Shown piece by piece: positions 45,578 to 54,963 of a stretch of 64,000 bases of DNA (position 1 is the stretch's first letter; each line of letters opens with the position of its first letter). Made by a program: the position numbers and the translations under genes. The notes under the pieces are model-generated. The model saw only the letters and a program-made list of their open reading frames with translations. It searched no databases and was not told the origin of the DNA. Source of the stretch: UBA1858 sp045105615 (GTDB lineage: Bacteria; Pseudomonadota; Gammaproteobacteria; UBA4575). Location: NCBI GenBank assembly GCA_045105615.1, contig JBGCDS010000007.1, positions 1-64,000 of the forward strand, given 5' to 3'.

Positions 45578-46405
45578 ATGAGTAAGCTTCTAGAAAAACA
45601 AAGTCCTTTAATTATGGGTATTTTAAATGTCACTCCAGATAGTTTTTCTGATGGAGGCCGCTATGTAAGTACGCGTGATGCAGTGGCACGTGGACTGGAA
45701 ATGATCGATGAAGGTGCAGATATTATTGATATTGGTGGAGAGTCAACTCGACCAGGTTCTGAACGTGTCGATGCTGTGGAACAAAAGCGGCGTGTTTTAG
45801 ATGTTATCTCTGCCTTATCTCAAGAAATTTCCAATGACGTGCTGATTAGTATTGATACGACCTTAAGTGATGTCGCCGAAGCAGCATTAGATGCTGGAGC
45901 AGGTTTTGTTAATGATGTCACTGGTGGGACCGATGATGCAGATTTAATGAATTTAGTAGCAGAAAGAAACGTACCGTACTGCATTATGCATATGCAGGGG
46001 CGGCCGGATAATATGCAAGATAATCCTAGTTATGAAAATGCTGCCAAAGAAGTAAAAGAGTTTTTGGTTGCACAGGCGTTAAAAATGCAAGATTTGGGTC
46101 TATCTAAAAACAATATTATTTTAGATCCTGGGATTGGTTTTGGTAAGCGCACTCAACACAATCTTGAATTGTTGAAACAGTTAAGCCAGATCTGCAACAC
46201 TGATTATTCAGTGTTGCTAGGCACTAGCCGTAAACGTTTCATGGGAGAGGTATGTGCGACTGAAGATCCAGCACAACGTATGCCAGCGACCTGTGCCACA
46301 ACGGCGTTAGGTGTGGATGCTGGGGCTAAAATTTTTAGAGTACACGATGTTTGGCAGAATCGACAAGCTGCTGATGTCAGCTATGCGATAAAGATGTGTA
46401 AGTAG
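45578..46405 (+). CDS. folP: dihydropteroate synthase
   Basis: 275 residues (E. coli 282). TIM barrel with ILNVTPDSFSDGGRY, IDIGGESTRPGS, LISIDTTLSDVAEAAL, YCIMHMQGRPDNMQ, DPGIGFGKR and GTSRKRFMG. It joins p-aminobenzoate and hydroxymethyl-dihydropterin pyrophosphate to make dihydropteroate. The usual partner glmM does not follow. Confidence 0.96.
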   Translation: MSKLLEKQSPLIMGILNVTPDSFSDGGRYVSTRDAVARGLEMIDEGADIIDIGGESTRPGSERVDAVEQKRRVLDVISALSQEISNDVLISIDTTLSDVAEAALDAGAGFVNDVTGGTDDADLMNLVAERNVPYCIMHMQGRPDNMQDNPSYENAAKEVKEFLVAQALKMQDLGLSKNNIILDPGIGFGKRTQHNLELLKQLSQICNTDYSVLLGTSRKRFMGEVCATEDPAQRMPATCATTALGVDAGAKIFRVHDVWQNRQAADVSYAIKMCK

Positions 46406-46412
46406 TCATGAT

Positions 46413-46439
46413 AAAAAAGGGCAAACAATCTGTTTGCCC
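46413..46439 (-). terminator. rho-independent terminator of the Tyr-rich protein gene
   Basis: Read on the minus strand: GGGCAAACA (46439-46431), loop, TGTTTGCCC (46427-46419), then a run of six Ts (46418-46413). It ends the minus-strand miniprotein gene and may also mark the end of folP on the plus strand, though without a T run there. Confidence 0.75.
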
Positions 46440-46500
46440 GTTCGTACTTATTGGGATCATCTTTGAGTTGTAACGAAGCAATTAATCTTTATTGCTTCAA

Positions 46501-46827
46501 TTAGTAACGGCCTCTACTGTAGTAGCGGTTGCGACTTCCATAATTATAGTAGCGCTTACCGTAGTAACGATTGCTGCGCCCATAACCAGAATAACTTCTA
46601 CTGTAGCCTCTGTTGGAATAACGATTGCCGTAACCATAATTTTTACGGCCGTAGCGGTAATTGCTATGACCATAACTATTGCGGTGATAATGCTTATGGG
46701 CGATATACCCTGCCACAAATGCAAGGGGAACATAGCCGTGATGACCGCTTGCCATACTATTGCTAGAAAATGAAAGTACTAAAAGTACGGCGCAGATTTT
46801 TGAAAGCCTAACTATATGCTTGACCAT
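46501..46827 (-). CDS. secreted Tyr/Arg/Ser/Gly-rich miniprotein
   Basis: 108 residues. A signal peptide (about 8-27, VLLVLSFSSNSMASG) is followed by HHGYVPLAFVAGYIAHKHYH and then about 65 residues built mostly of Tyr, Arg, Gly, Asn and Ser, ending YYSRGRY. The composition is low-complexity and very basic. No family is recognised. It has its own terminator and shares the signal peptide pattern with its downstream paralog at 47070. Role could be envelope, matrix or metal binding; none can be shown. Confidence 0.65.
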   Translation of the reverse strand: MVKHIVRLSKICAVLLVLSFSSNSMASGHHGYVPLAFVAGYIAHKHYHRNSYGHSNYRYGRKNYGYGNRYSNRGYSRSYSGYGRSNRYYGKRYYNYGSRNRYYSRGRY

Positions 46828-47027
46828 CTTTATGTCTCCTTAACATTGACTTAATGTCTTTGGTTATGAGGTTGGAGTTAAAAAGCTACTTTGTTAAGTA
46901 TAAGATCGGATATAGTGCTTTGTTATTACATTGAATAATAAAATTTTAATGAAACTTTTAATAAAACCACAGCTTATAAACCTATTTATGGGTAGGGTTT
47001 TAAAGGTCTATAGATGTGTAATTAAAA

Positions 47028-47060
47028 AAGCCTCTCATTGAAATGAGAGGCTTAGTTTTT
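47028..47060 (-). terminator. rho-independent terminator of the His/Tyr-rich protein gene
   Basis: AAGCCTCTCATT (47029-47040) pairs with AATGAGAGGCTT (47042-47053); T runs flank it on both strands (AAAAAAG before, TTTTTT after). It lies 10 bp past the stop of the 47070 gene on the minus strand and could act in both directions. Confidence 0.75.
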
Positions 47061-47069
47061 TGCTAAAGG

Positions 47070-47369
47070 CTAGTATCTTGAACGACAGTATCTTCTAGGT
47101 GAGTTGTAGTAATTACTTCGGTGACCATAGTTATAGGCGCGTCTGTTGTTGTATCGATGTCCGTAGTAGTTTTTCTTGTAATGATGCTTATAGTGATGTC
47201 TTTTATCTCGATAGTGCTTTCCATGACTATTATGACCAACCACAATCTTAATTGGATGATGTCCGTAGCCAATATTTCCGTAAAATCCGCTGGCAAAGCT
47301 ATTCGCAGAAAATGAAAGCAGTAGTACCAAGCCTGCTATTTTTGTTAACTTAGCAAAATTTGTCGACAT
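47070..47369 (-). CDS. secreted Tyr/His/Arg-rich miniprotein, paralog of 46501 gene
   Basis: 99 residues from the ATG at 47369, which has AGGAG 11 bp upstream. Signal peptide like that of the neighbour (LVLLLSFSANSFASG), then a region rich in His, Tyr, Lys and Arg (KHYRDKRHHYKHHYKKNYYG), ending YYNSPRRYCRSRY. The His-rich segment could bind metal. The two genes lie in tandem with separate terminators, suggesting a duplication followed by divergence. No function known. Confidence 0.65.
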   Translation of the reverse strand: MSTNFAKLTKIAGLVLLLSFSANSFASGFYGNIGYGHHPIKIVVGHNSHGKHYRDKRHHYKHHYKKNYYGHRYNNRRAYNYGHRSNYYNSPRRYCRSRY

Positions 47370-47560
47370 AGCTAAAACTCCTCGCCTTAAATGGCATTTC
47401 ATTGTAGATAAGCACTGAATAGATAAATTGGTATCACGTGCACTTTAAGAAATAACGCAGTAAAAATTGCCTATCTCTAGTAGCTAACAACGTTGGAGAA
47501 TTGATTTGGTTGACATGATATAACCGTATTTTGATAGGCTATATAAAAACTATGGAAATA

Positions 47561-47591
47561 AGACTCTGTTGTTAAATTAACAACAGAGTCT
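47561..47591 (-). terminator. terminator hairpin at the end of the formate dehydrogenase operon
   Basis: A perfect 15-bp inverted repeat (AGACTCTGTTGTTAA at 47561-47575 and its complement at 47577-47591) with a minimal loop lies 15 bp downstream of the fdhA stop on the minus strand. Only a weak T run (TATTT) follows, so efficiency is uncertain. Confidence 0.6.
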
Positions 47592-47605
47592 CTACTGTCG
47601 CTAGT

Positions 47606-50365
47606 CTAATGCTTATCGACTGGGCTTAGTTTGATTGCGCAGAACTTGAATTCTGGGATCTTAGCAAATGGATCTAACGCATCAGTCGTGAGTAAGTTCG
47701 CTGCAGCTTCGTGATAACAGAACGGCATGAAAACTTGGCCTTCTCTTAATCCGTTATCTGCTCGTGCATAACATTCAATGCTACCACGACGTGAGCTGAG
47801 GCGAATCATTTCGTTAGCTTGTATTCCTAACTTCTCAAGATCCTTTGGATTGATTGATGCAACTGGTACGGGCTCAATGGCATCAAGTATGGAAGCATGC
47901 CTTGTCATTGCGCCAGTATGCCAATGTTCTAGTTGGCGACCGGTAATTAACACAAAGCTGTATTCGCTATCAGGTAGCTCATCAGCATTGGTGAATTTAG
48001 CAGGGACTAATTTGCCTTTACCGCTGGTAGTGGGAAAGTCATCAATAAAGATAATGCCCTGACCTGGATCCTCTGGGGTATCGCATGGATAAGTAACTGA
48101 GTCATTTTCTTCTAAACGATCCCAAGACATACCTTTGATTGAATCCATGCCTAAACGCATTTCTGCAAATACATCGCTAGGGCCAGTGTAATTCCAATCA
48201 CAGCCTAGGCGTTTAGCAATTTCTTGAATAATCCAAAGATCTTGCTTAGCTTCGCCTGGTGGGTTCACTGCTTTGCGACCTAGCTGAACACGACGATCAG
48301 TATTGGTGAACGAGCCATCTTTTTCAGGGAAGGCAGAAGCCGGAAGAATGACGTCAGCAAACATAGCTGTTTCAGTTAAGAAGATATCTTGAACCACTAA
48401 ATGTTTAAGTGATGCTAATGCTTTGCGAGCATGATTTAAATTAGGGTCGGACATTGCTGGGTTTTCACCCTCAACATACATGCCAAGGATTTTACCGTCA
48501 GTAATTTCATCCATAATCTCAACTACGGTTAAGCCTGGATTTGGATCTAACTTAGTGTCCCAAAGTTTTTCAAATCTTGCTTGAGCCTCTGGGTTGTCTA
48601 CGCGTTGATAGTCAGGGAAGACCATTGGAATTAAACCAACATCTGATGCACCTTGAACATTGTTTTGCCCGCGTAGTGGGTGTAAGCCAGAGCCTGGTTT
48701 GCCAATTTGTCCGGTAATTAGTGACAATGCAATTAAGCAGCGAGCATTATCGGTGCCATGAATATGTTGCGATACACCCATGCCCCAGAAAATGATCGAT
48801 GCCTTAGAAGAGGCGTATACGCGAGCCACTTCATGCAATGTTTCTGAAGGAATGCCACAGATCTTCTCCATTTCTTCTGGAGAAAAATCTTTTAAGTGTT
48901 CTTTAAGCTCGTCGTAGCCTTCGGTACGGTTAGCAATAAACTCTTTGTCGACTAAACCCTGCTTAACAATGGAATGCATAATTGCATTTAGCATAGCTAC
49001 GTCTGTGTCTGGCTTGAATTGTAAGAAGTAGTCGGCGTGACGTGCAATTTCAGTCCCGCGAGGGTCCATCACAATTAACTTCTTGCCTGCGCGTGCAGCA
49101 TTTTTGATAAATGTTGCTGCAACTGGATGATTAGTAGTTGGATTAGAACCAATAATTACAATCACTTCAGCATCTTCAACTTCAGCAACTTGATTGGAAA
49201 CAGCGCCAGAACCTAGACCCTCTAATAATGCAACAACTGAAGAGGCGTGGCATAGACGTGTACAGTGGTCAACGTTATTAGTTTTAAAGCCTGTACGAAT
49301 TAATTTTTGGAATAAATATGCTTCTTCGTTAGAGCCTTTGGCTGAACCAAAACCTGCTAGCGCGTTACCACCAAGGTCATCACGGATATCGCGTAAACCC
49401 TTTGCTGCAAATTCTAATGCTTCATCCCAACTAGCTTCTCTAAACATTGCGCTGACATCTTCATTGGTCAGGTCTTCAATGTTAGCGACTTTAGCAGCGC
49501 CTTCTTTACGAATTAATGGTTTGGTTAAACGACGTTCATTATGAATGTAGTCGAAACCGTAACGACCTTTAACACACAAGCGGCTTTTGTTGGCTGGTCC
49601 ATCGCGACCTTCAACGTAAATAATTTTTTCATCTTTCATGTTGAAAGTTAGTAAACAACCAACACCACAATAAGGGCAGGTAGAATCTACTTTTCTATCG
49701 GGTTCTAACATGCCTAATTCTTTTGATGGCATTAGCGCACCCGTTGGACAGGCTTGTACGCACTCTCCACAGGCAACACATGTGCTGTCACCCATTGGGT
49801 CGGCAATATCAAATACAATTTCAGAATGCGAACCACGGTTAGCGTAACCAATCACATCATTGTTTTGTATTTCGCGGCATGCGCGGACACAGCGTGTGCA
49901 CTGAATGCAAGCGTCTAAGTTAACCGCAATTGCTGGATGTGAAAGATCAGCTTTAGGATTATGGCGTGCTTCAAAACGAGGCAAGCCAATATCGAGCTTT
50001 TGTGACCATTGATCAAGCTCGCTATTTAATGTGTATTCCTTCTCAGCAATATCAGATTGGAGTAATTCTAGTACCATCTTCTGTGAATGCAGTACGCGGT
50101 CATTACCCGTATGAACAATCATGCCTTCAGTAGGTGTGCGAACACATGATGGTTGCAATACACGTTCGCCTTCAATTTCAACCACGCATGCGCGGCAGTT
50201 ACCGTCAGCACGCATGCCATCGGTGTAACAAAGGTGTGGAATCTCTACACCATTTCTTTTTGCTGCTTGAAGTATTGTTTCATCTTCAAATGCATGAATT
50301 TTTTCTCCGTTTAACGAGAACTCAACCATTTTTAAATCTTTTAAATCTTTTGGATTAGCTGCCAT
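47606..50365 (-). CDS. fdhA: NAD-linked formate dehydrogenase, molybdopterin alpha subunit
   Basis: 919 residues. N-terminal [2Fe-2S] ferredoxin-like domain (Cys at about 46, 57, 60 and 74: HLCYTDGMRADGNCRAC), a [4Fe-4S] helix domain (CIQCTRCVRAC, CVACGECVQACPTGAL), then the bis-MGD catalytic domain with its own cluster CPYCGVGC. The catalytic position is Cys, not selenocysteine (DHCTRLCHASSVVALL, about 371). It oxidises formate to CO2 and passes electrons to the NAD-reducing subunit encoded upstream. The adjacent terminator and the 19-bp gap to the beta gene define a two-gene operon. Confidence 0.95.
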   Translation of the reverse strand: MAANPKDLKDLKMVEFSLNGEKIHAFEDETILQAAKRNGVEIPHLCYTDGMRADGNCRACVVEIEGERVLQPSCVRTPTEGMIVHTGNDRVLHSQKMVLELLQSDIAEKEYTLNSELDQWSQKLDIGLPRFEARHNPKADLSHPAIAVNLDACIQCTRCVRACREIQNNDVIGYANRGSHSEIVFDIADPMGDSTCVACGECVQACPTGALMPSKELGMLEPDRKVDSTCPYCGVGCLLTFNMKDEKIIYVEGRDGPANKSRLCVKGRYGFDYIHNERRLTKPLIRKEGAAKVANIEDLTNEDVSAMFREASWDEALEFAAKGLRDIRDDLGGNALAGFGSAKGSNEEAYLFQKLIRTGFKTNNVDHCTRLCHASSVVALLEGLGSGAVSNQVAEVEDAEVIVIIGSNPTTNHPVAATFIKNAARAGKKLIVMDPRGTEIARHADYFLQFKPDTDVAMLNAIMHSIVKQGLVDKEFIANRTEGYDELKEHLKDFSPEEMEKICGIPSETLHEVARVYASSKASIIFWGMGVSQHIHGTDNARCLIALSLITGQIGKPGSGLHPLRGQNNVQGASDVGLIPMVFPDYQRVDNPEAQARFEKLWDTKLDPNPGLTVVEIMDEITDGKILGMYVEGENPAMSDPNLNHARKALASLKHLVVQDIFLTETAMFADVILPASAFPEKDGSFTNTDRRVQLGRKAVNPPGEAKQDLWIIQEIAKRLGCDWNYTGPSDVFAEMRLGMDSIKGMSWDRLEENDSVTYPCDTPEDPGQGIIFIDDFPTTSGKGKLVPAKFTNADELPDSEYSFVLITGRQLEHWHTGAMTRHASILDAIEPVPVASINPKDLEKLGIQANEMIRLSSRRGSIECYARADNGLREGQVFMPFCYHEAAANLLTTDALDPFAKIPEFKFCAIKLSPVDKH

Positions 50366-50384
50366 TTGTTGTTACTCCATTTCC

Positions 50385-52061
50385 TTATTTGAGTTCGTCT
50401 GGAAAATATTTGATTACACACTGCATTGGGTTTGAAGCCGCTTGGCCTAAACCGCAGATAGAAGCATCATTCATCGTCTGTGAGAGTTCCTTCATCAAAG
50501 GTTGGTCCCATTCACCTTTGTCCATCAGCATGACTGCTTTAGATGTGCCGACACGACATGGTGTGCATTTGCCGCAAGACTCATGCGAGAAGAACTTCAT
50601 GGCGTTATGTGCCAACTGTTTTGCGCTGTCTTGATTTGAAAAAATCATTACTGCGGCTGAACCAATAAAACAGCCATATTCATTAAGGGTATCAAAGTCC
50701 ATCGGAATGTCACCCATAGTGGCTGGCAATATTCCGCCAGAGGCGCCGCCAGGGAAGTAACCATAAAATTCATGGCCGTCTAGCATACCGTCGCAATACT
50801 CATCGATTAATTCTTTAACTGTGATACCTGCTGGTGCTAAATGCACACCAGGTTTTTTCACACGTCCACTGACAGAGAAAGAACGCAAACCTTTACGCTC
50901 ATGCCTACCATTAGATGTGAACCATTCAGCTCCACGTTCAATTAAATCTCGCACCCAATACAAAGTTTCCATGTTGTGCTCAAGTGTTGGGCGTCCAAAT
51001 ACACCTACCTGTGCAACAAATGGAGGACGTAAGCGAGGCATACCGCGCTTACCTTCAATGGATTCAATCATTGCTGATTCTTCGCCACATATGTATGCGC
51101 CTGCACCACGTCTTAATTCAATGTGTGGAAGTTCGTATGGAGGGTTGGCTTTTAACTTTTCTAATTCGATGGTTAATGCTTTACGTACGCCAGCATACTC
51201 ATCACGTAAGTAAATATAGATAGCATCAGTGCCGACAACATGCGCGGCAATTAACATGCCTTCTAAGAATCTATGTGGGTCCTTTTCTAAATAATAGCGA
51301 TCTTTGAAAGTGCCTGGTTCACCTTCATCAATATTCACCGCCATAATTCTAGGCGCAGGCTGATCACCAACAATCCTCCATTTTCTGCCAGCTGGGAATC
51401 CCGCGCCACCTAAGCCACGTAAGTTTGAGTCTTCTAATGTAGTGATAACGTCTTCTTTTGATAACGATCCACTAATTAATTTATTTAAGGTTTCATAACC
51501 GCCATCTTTTTTATAACCTTCAAAATTAATGCAGTCGGGTGCTGCTGCATCTTTTTCGTTGTTATCGACTGCCGCAACAATTTTATCGACATCTGCATAA
51601 GGAATGGCATTAGTGCCAACAACTGCAACAGGGGCTTGTTCGCAACGACCGACACAGGGTACTGGCTGAATACGAATCTCACCGTTGTACTTGCCTTCTA
51701 ATGTTTTAATAATTTGTTGTGCATTATTCAGCTCGCAACTGACAGAGTCGCACACTCTAATTGTTAGCTCTGGCGGTGCTTGATCGCCTTCTTTGGTTAA
51801 ATCAAAGTGGTGATAGAATGATGCCACTTCATAAACCTCAGTTGTGGCAAGTTTCATCACGTTGGCTAGTGCCGTCATATGATCTGCTGAAATATGATTA
51901 TATTTGTCTTGAACTAAATGTAGGTATTCAATTAGCAGATCGCGTCGGATGGGCATATCACCCAATAATTCGCGAACTTGTTGTAAAGCAAGGGAGTCAA
52001 CGCTTCTTCCACGTTTCTCGCCTCGCATTTTATTCCGTTTGCGCTTAACAGCTTTGTCCAT
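50385..52061 (-). CDS. fdhB: NAD-linked formate dehydrogenase, fused NuoE/NuoF-type beta subunit
   Basis: 558 residues. The N-terminal NuoE-like domain has the [2Fe-2S] ligands CDSVSCELN and CVGRCEQAP (about 98-145). The NuoF-like domain follows with GLGGAGFPAGRKW (NADH), DEGEPGTFKDRYYLEKDPH (FMN), CGEESAMIESIEGKRGMPR and the C-terminal [4Fe-4S] site CGKCTPCRVGT. Fusion of gamma and beta parts is as in FdsB-like subunits. It transfers electrons from formate to NAD+. It is the first gene of the operon, divergent from the pterin dehydratase-like gene at 52215. fdhD is not in the window. Confidence 0.93.
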   Translation of the reverse strand: MDKAVKRKRNKMRGEKRGRSVDSLALQQVRELLGDMPIRRDLLIEYLHLVQDKYNHISADHMTALANVMKLATTEVYEVASFYHHFDLTKEGDQAPPELTIRVCDSVSCELNNAQQIIKTLEGKYNGEIRIQPVPCVGRCEQAPVAVVGTNAIPYADVDKIVAAVDNNEKDAAAPDCINFEGYKKDGGYETLNKLISGSLSKEDVITTLEDSNLRGLGGAGFPAGRKWRIVGDQPAPRIMAVNIDEGEPGTFKDRYYLEKDPHRFLEGMLIAAHVVGTDAIYIYLRDEYAGVRKALTIELEKLKANPPYELPHIELRRGAGAYICGEESAMIESIEGKRGMPRLRPPFVAQVGVFGRPTLEHNMETLYWVRDLIERGAEWFTSNGRHERKGLRSFSVSGRVKKPGVHLAPAGITVKELIDEYCDGMLDGHEFYGYFPGGASGGILPATMGDIPMDFDTLNEYGCFIGSAAVMIFSNQDSAKQLAHNAMKFFSHESCGKCTPCRVGTSKAVMLMDKGEWDQPLMKELSQTMNDASICGLGQAASNPMQCVIKYFPDELK

Positions 52062-52214
52062 AATGTGCCTGAATTCCTAAGTAATTTTATTTGAGATAGT
52101 GCGAGCACGTTATTTTACGTGATTTCTTATGGAATGCGTATATCATCGTTTTGATTAATTTCACGGCTTGCCCAGCGAGCATAAATTGTACGATTTAAAA
52201 AATGGAGATCTACT

Positions 52215-52601
52215 ATGGCGATGTGGCGAGATATCCAGCCTGAACAAATTTATACCGAGGAGCAGATCGAGCTACGTTTAGCTGAAGAGCTGCCCAAGTG
52301 GTACTACGAAAATGGCTGGATTAGACGTAAATATAAGACAAATAGCTGGAAAGGTACGTTGATGGTGGTCAATACGGTGGGACATCTGGCTGAAGCCGCT
52401 TGGCATCATCCGGATTTAACCGTGTCATATGCCTTTGTGGTGGTTAAATTGAAGAATCATGCGGCGAAAGGCATTACTAATAAAGATTTTGCCTTGGCTG
52501 CTAAGATCGAGGAAGTTATCCAGTGGAATCCAGGCAAAGACGAGCCAGATTTGGATGGGGTGCCGGATGACCAGCGTTTTGCTTATATAAAGTACGATTA
52601 A
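52215..52601 (+). CDS. 4a-hydroxytetrahydrobiopterin dehydratase-like protein (PCD/DCoH family)
   Basis: 128 residues. The PCD motif is complete: EAAWHHPDLTVSYAFVVVKL (about 73-92) and later NHAAKGITNKDFALAAKIEE. TGGAG 7 bp before the ATG. The enzyme dehydrates the carbinolamine of tetrahydrobiopterin. In bacteria lacking phenylalanine hydroxylase next to it, members of this family have been proposed to act in molybdopterin metabolism; here it is divergent from the formate dehydrogenase operon, a molybdopterin enzyme. That link is inference from context. Confidence 0.85.
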   Translation: MAMWRDIQPEQIYTEEQIELRLAEELPKWYYENGWIRRKYKTNSWKGTLMVVNTVGHLAEAAWHHPDLTVSYAFVVVKLKNHAAKGITNKDFALAAKIEEVIQWNPGKDEPDLDGVPDDQRFAYIKYD

Positions 52602-52605
52602 TAAA

Positions 52606-53202
52606 TTACTGTTCCATCAGTTTGCGTACTTGTTGTTCCAATACAGCAAAGGGCGTGCGCGGTAAAATGATGCTGCCAATTTCACCCTGTTTATTAATAA
52701 GGAACATATTGGCAGTGTGATCTACATTGTAGGTATCGGAATTGGTGTCACCGCTGAATTTAACGCTAGCATTGAACTGTTTGAGTACCTTGGATATATT
52801 TTCTTCAGAGCCAGTTAGCCCAATAATATTATTGTTGAAGTAAGTGACATAACCATCTAATTTATCAGGAGTATCTCTCTTTGGATCAACGCTAATGAAG
52901 AGTACTTGCATCTGTTCTGCCTGGTCTTCTAGTGCAACGATTAAACGCTGAATTTCCAACAGCGTATTCGGGCAGACATCAGGGCAGTGGGTAAACCCAA
53001 AAAATATAATGCCTACTTTTCCTTTTATATCGCTGAGATGAAATACTTCGCCCTTATGAGAAGTTAGTTCAAAATCACCGCCTAGTTTTGTAGGAGTGGC
53101 GTAGGCCGTACTCACGCTAATGCACAATATTGAGGCCAAAAGTAAGCGAGTAGATAGCTGAGTGATTCTTGAAATGTCCATATTTTTAGAATTAGTGGTC
53201 AT
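52606..53202 (-). CDS. SCO1/SenC-type copper chaperone or thiol reductase
   Basis: 198 residues from the ATG at 53202 (starts at 53181 or 53289 are also possible; no clear RBS decides). Signal peptide/anchor about 8-28 ending STAYA. Thioredoxin fold with FFGFTHCPDVCPNTL, the C-x3-C copper site of SCO proteins, and the third ligand His in VDHTANMFLIN. SCO proteins deliver Cu to CuA of cytochrome oxidase or to other copper enzymes. It is divergent from the methanethiol oxidase gene, whose enzyme is copper dependent, so that is a possible client. Confidence 0.88.
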   Translation of the reverse strand: MTTNSKNMDISRITQLSTRLLLASILCISVSTAYATPTKLGGDFELTSHKGEVFHLSDIKGKVGIIFFGFTHCPDVCPNTLLEIQRLIVALEDQAEQMQVLFISVDPKRDTPDKLDGYVTYFNNNIIGLTGSEENISKVLKQFNASVKFSGDTNSDTYNVDHTANMFLINKQGEIGSIILPRTPFAVLEQQVRKLMEQ

Positions 53203-53371
53203 GTATATAGTAGTCAGACTGCAATTCTGCTCATCAGTTTCGTCATTATGTGGATAACAAAATAGTAAGAATGAATACTTTCCAGTCAATTTGAGTAAAT
53301 ATCCTCATAAATTGAGGTAATTTAGTATCTTACGTCCAATTGACCCAAGACAACTAGTATCTTATTAGAAC

Positions 53372-53399
53372 TTGATAGTCGTGCTAGATGCGGCATAAT
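53372..53399 (+). promoter_or_regulatory. sigma70-type promoter of the methanethiol oxidase gene
   Basis: TTGATA (53372-53377), 16 bp, CATAAT (53394-53399), five of six matches in each element. The start site would be near 53406, leaving a leader of about 124 nt that contains a small hairpin (ACCCA/TGGGT, 53427-53440) whose function is unknown. The gene start at 53530 follows GGAG at 53518-53521. Confidence 0.55.
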
Positions 53400-53529
53400 G
53401 TCGCACATCGAACTGGATTTTGGTTTACCCATCCGTGGGTGAGTGTTTATGTGGATCTAAGCCGTTACCATGTTTTTATCTTGATTCGAGATTAGGTCTA
53501 CTTTTAGTAAAATTTATGGAGTTTAAACA

Positions 53530-54909
53530 ATGAAAGAAATGCTTCCATTTAAATGGGCAAGAGGCGCAGTAGCTTCAGCATTAATCGGTGCAATGGCATT
53601 AGTAGGTGGAGTGCCAACCGCTGTACAAGCTGATGAGACATGCATGTCACCTTACATGGCTAAGATCGTTGGCCAGGAAGACTTTGTATATGTATGGACA
53701 TTAGGTGTTGAGGGAATGGGTGATGAGCAAGATAAGCTTGTGACTATTTCTGTAAACCCTGATGCTGACGATTATGGTGAAGTTGTTCATATCGTTTCAG
53801 TGGGTGGTCGTAACGAAGCTCACCATTCTGGTTTATCTGATGACCGACGCTTTTTATGGGCTGGTGGTCTAGATAGTAATAAGATCTTTATTTTTGATGT
53901 TCATTCAAATCCGCGTGAGCCAAGCCTGCACAAAGTTATCACTAACTTTGTAGACAAGACTGGCGGCATGGTTGGACCTCATACTTTCTACGCATTACCA
54001 GGCCGCATCATGGTTTCTGCATTGTCTAACAATGTTGACCACGGTGGTCGTACTGGTATGGCTGAGTACACAAGTGAAGGCGAATTCATTTCTGCTCACT
54101 GGTTCCCAACTGATGATGACCTTCGTGGTGCTGATAAGACTGGAAACTTTGCTGATGGTTATGGATACGATGTTCGTGTACTTCCACGACGCAATGCAAT
54201 GTTTACTTCTTCGTTTACAGGCTGGTCAAACTACATGATGGACTTCGGTCAAATGTTGTCTGATCCAGAAGCAATGAAGCGTTTTGGTAATACAATGGTT
54301 GTTTGGGATTTACACACTCGTGAGCCTAAGAAAGTATTTGACGTGCCAGGTGCACCATTAGAAATTCGTTGCGCATGGTCTGGTCTTAATAATTACTGTT
54401 TCACTACTACTGCTTTGACTTCAAAAATCTGGTTGATCTATGAAGATGAAAATGGTGAGTGGCAGGCTGAAGATGTTGCTGACATCGGTGATCCTTCAAA
54501 AGTACCACTTCCTGTAGATATCTCTATCACTGCTGACGACCAAGGTCTTTGGGTTCAAACATTCATGGACGGAAAGACTCGTTACTTTGATATCAGCGAC
54601 CCACACAATCCTAAGCAAACTTATGAGCATCAAATTGGTTCACAGGTAAACATGATCTCTCAAAGTTGGGATGGTAAGCGTGCTTACTTCACTACTTCTT
54701 TGTTAGGTAGCTGGGATAAGACTGGTAAAGATGATGAGCAATGGTTCAAGTTATACCATTGGAATGGTAAGAAGCTTGATCATCAGTTCACTATCGACTT
54801 CTATCAATTGAAGTTAGGTCGTGCACATCAAATGAGATTTGGCGCTTACTCGCTTTACTCTCAAAAGCCGAACTCTTCAGATACAATGATGTCTCAAGTA
54901 GAGAAGTAA
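53530..54909 (+). CDS. mtoX: methanethiol oxidase (SBP56/SELENBP1 family)
   Basis: 459 residues. Signal peptide about 1-34 (ending AVQADE), so the enzyme is periplasmic, as in characterised bacterial MtoX. The selenium-binding protein 56 family is recognised by HIVSVGGRNEAHHSGLS (about 93-109), HTFYALPGRIMVSALSN, PLEIRCAWSGLNNYCF, the PVDISITADDQ block and SYSLYSQKP-like GAYSLYSQKPN near the end. Family members oxidise methanethiol with O2 to formaldehyde, hydrogen sulfide and H2O2 in a copper-dependent reaction. The SCO and MauG-type genes just downstream match the known mtoX neighbourhood of methylotrophs. Start: GGAG 9 bp upstream. A terminator-like hairpin follows. Confidence 0.88.
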   Translation: MKEMLPFKWARGAVASALIGAMALVGGVPTAVQADETCMSPYMAKIVGQEDFVYVWTLGVEGMGDEQDKLVTISVNPDADDYGEVVHIVSVGGRNEAHHSGLSDDRRFLWAGGLDSNKIFIFDVHSNPREPSLHKVITNFVDKTGGMVGPHTFYALPGRIMVSALSNNVDHGGRTGMAEYTSEGEFISAHWFPTDDDLRGADKTGNFADGYGYDVRVLPRRNAMFTSSFTGWSNYMMDFGQMLSDPEAMKRFGNTMVVWDLHTREPKKVFDVPGAPLEIRCAWSGLNNYCFTTTALTSKIWLIYEDENGEWQAEDVADIGDPSKVPLPVDISITADDQGLWVQTFMDGKTRYFDISDPHNPKQTYEHQIGSQVNMISQSWDGKRAYFTTSLLGSWDKTGKDDEQWFKLYHWNGKKLDHQFTIDFYQLKLGRAHQMRFGAYSLYSQKPNSSDTMMSQVEK

Positions 54910-54963
54910 TTGAATCGAGGTTAGGCTAACGTTTAATGATTAAACGTTAAAAGCTGTAAATGT

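Noticed and set aside
46492..46773. 93-codon hydrophobic frame opposite the Tyr-rich miniprotein
   Set aside because: Val/Ile/Thr/Ala-rich antisense of Tyr/Asn/Arg codons; no RBS, while the minus strand has a signal peptide and terminator.
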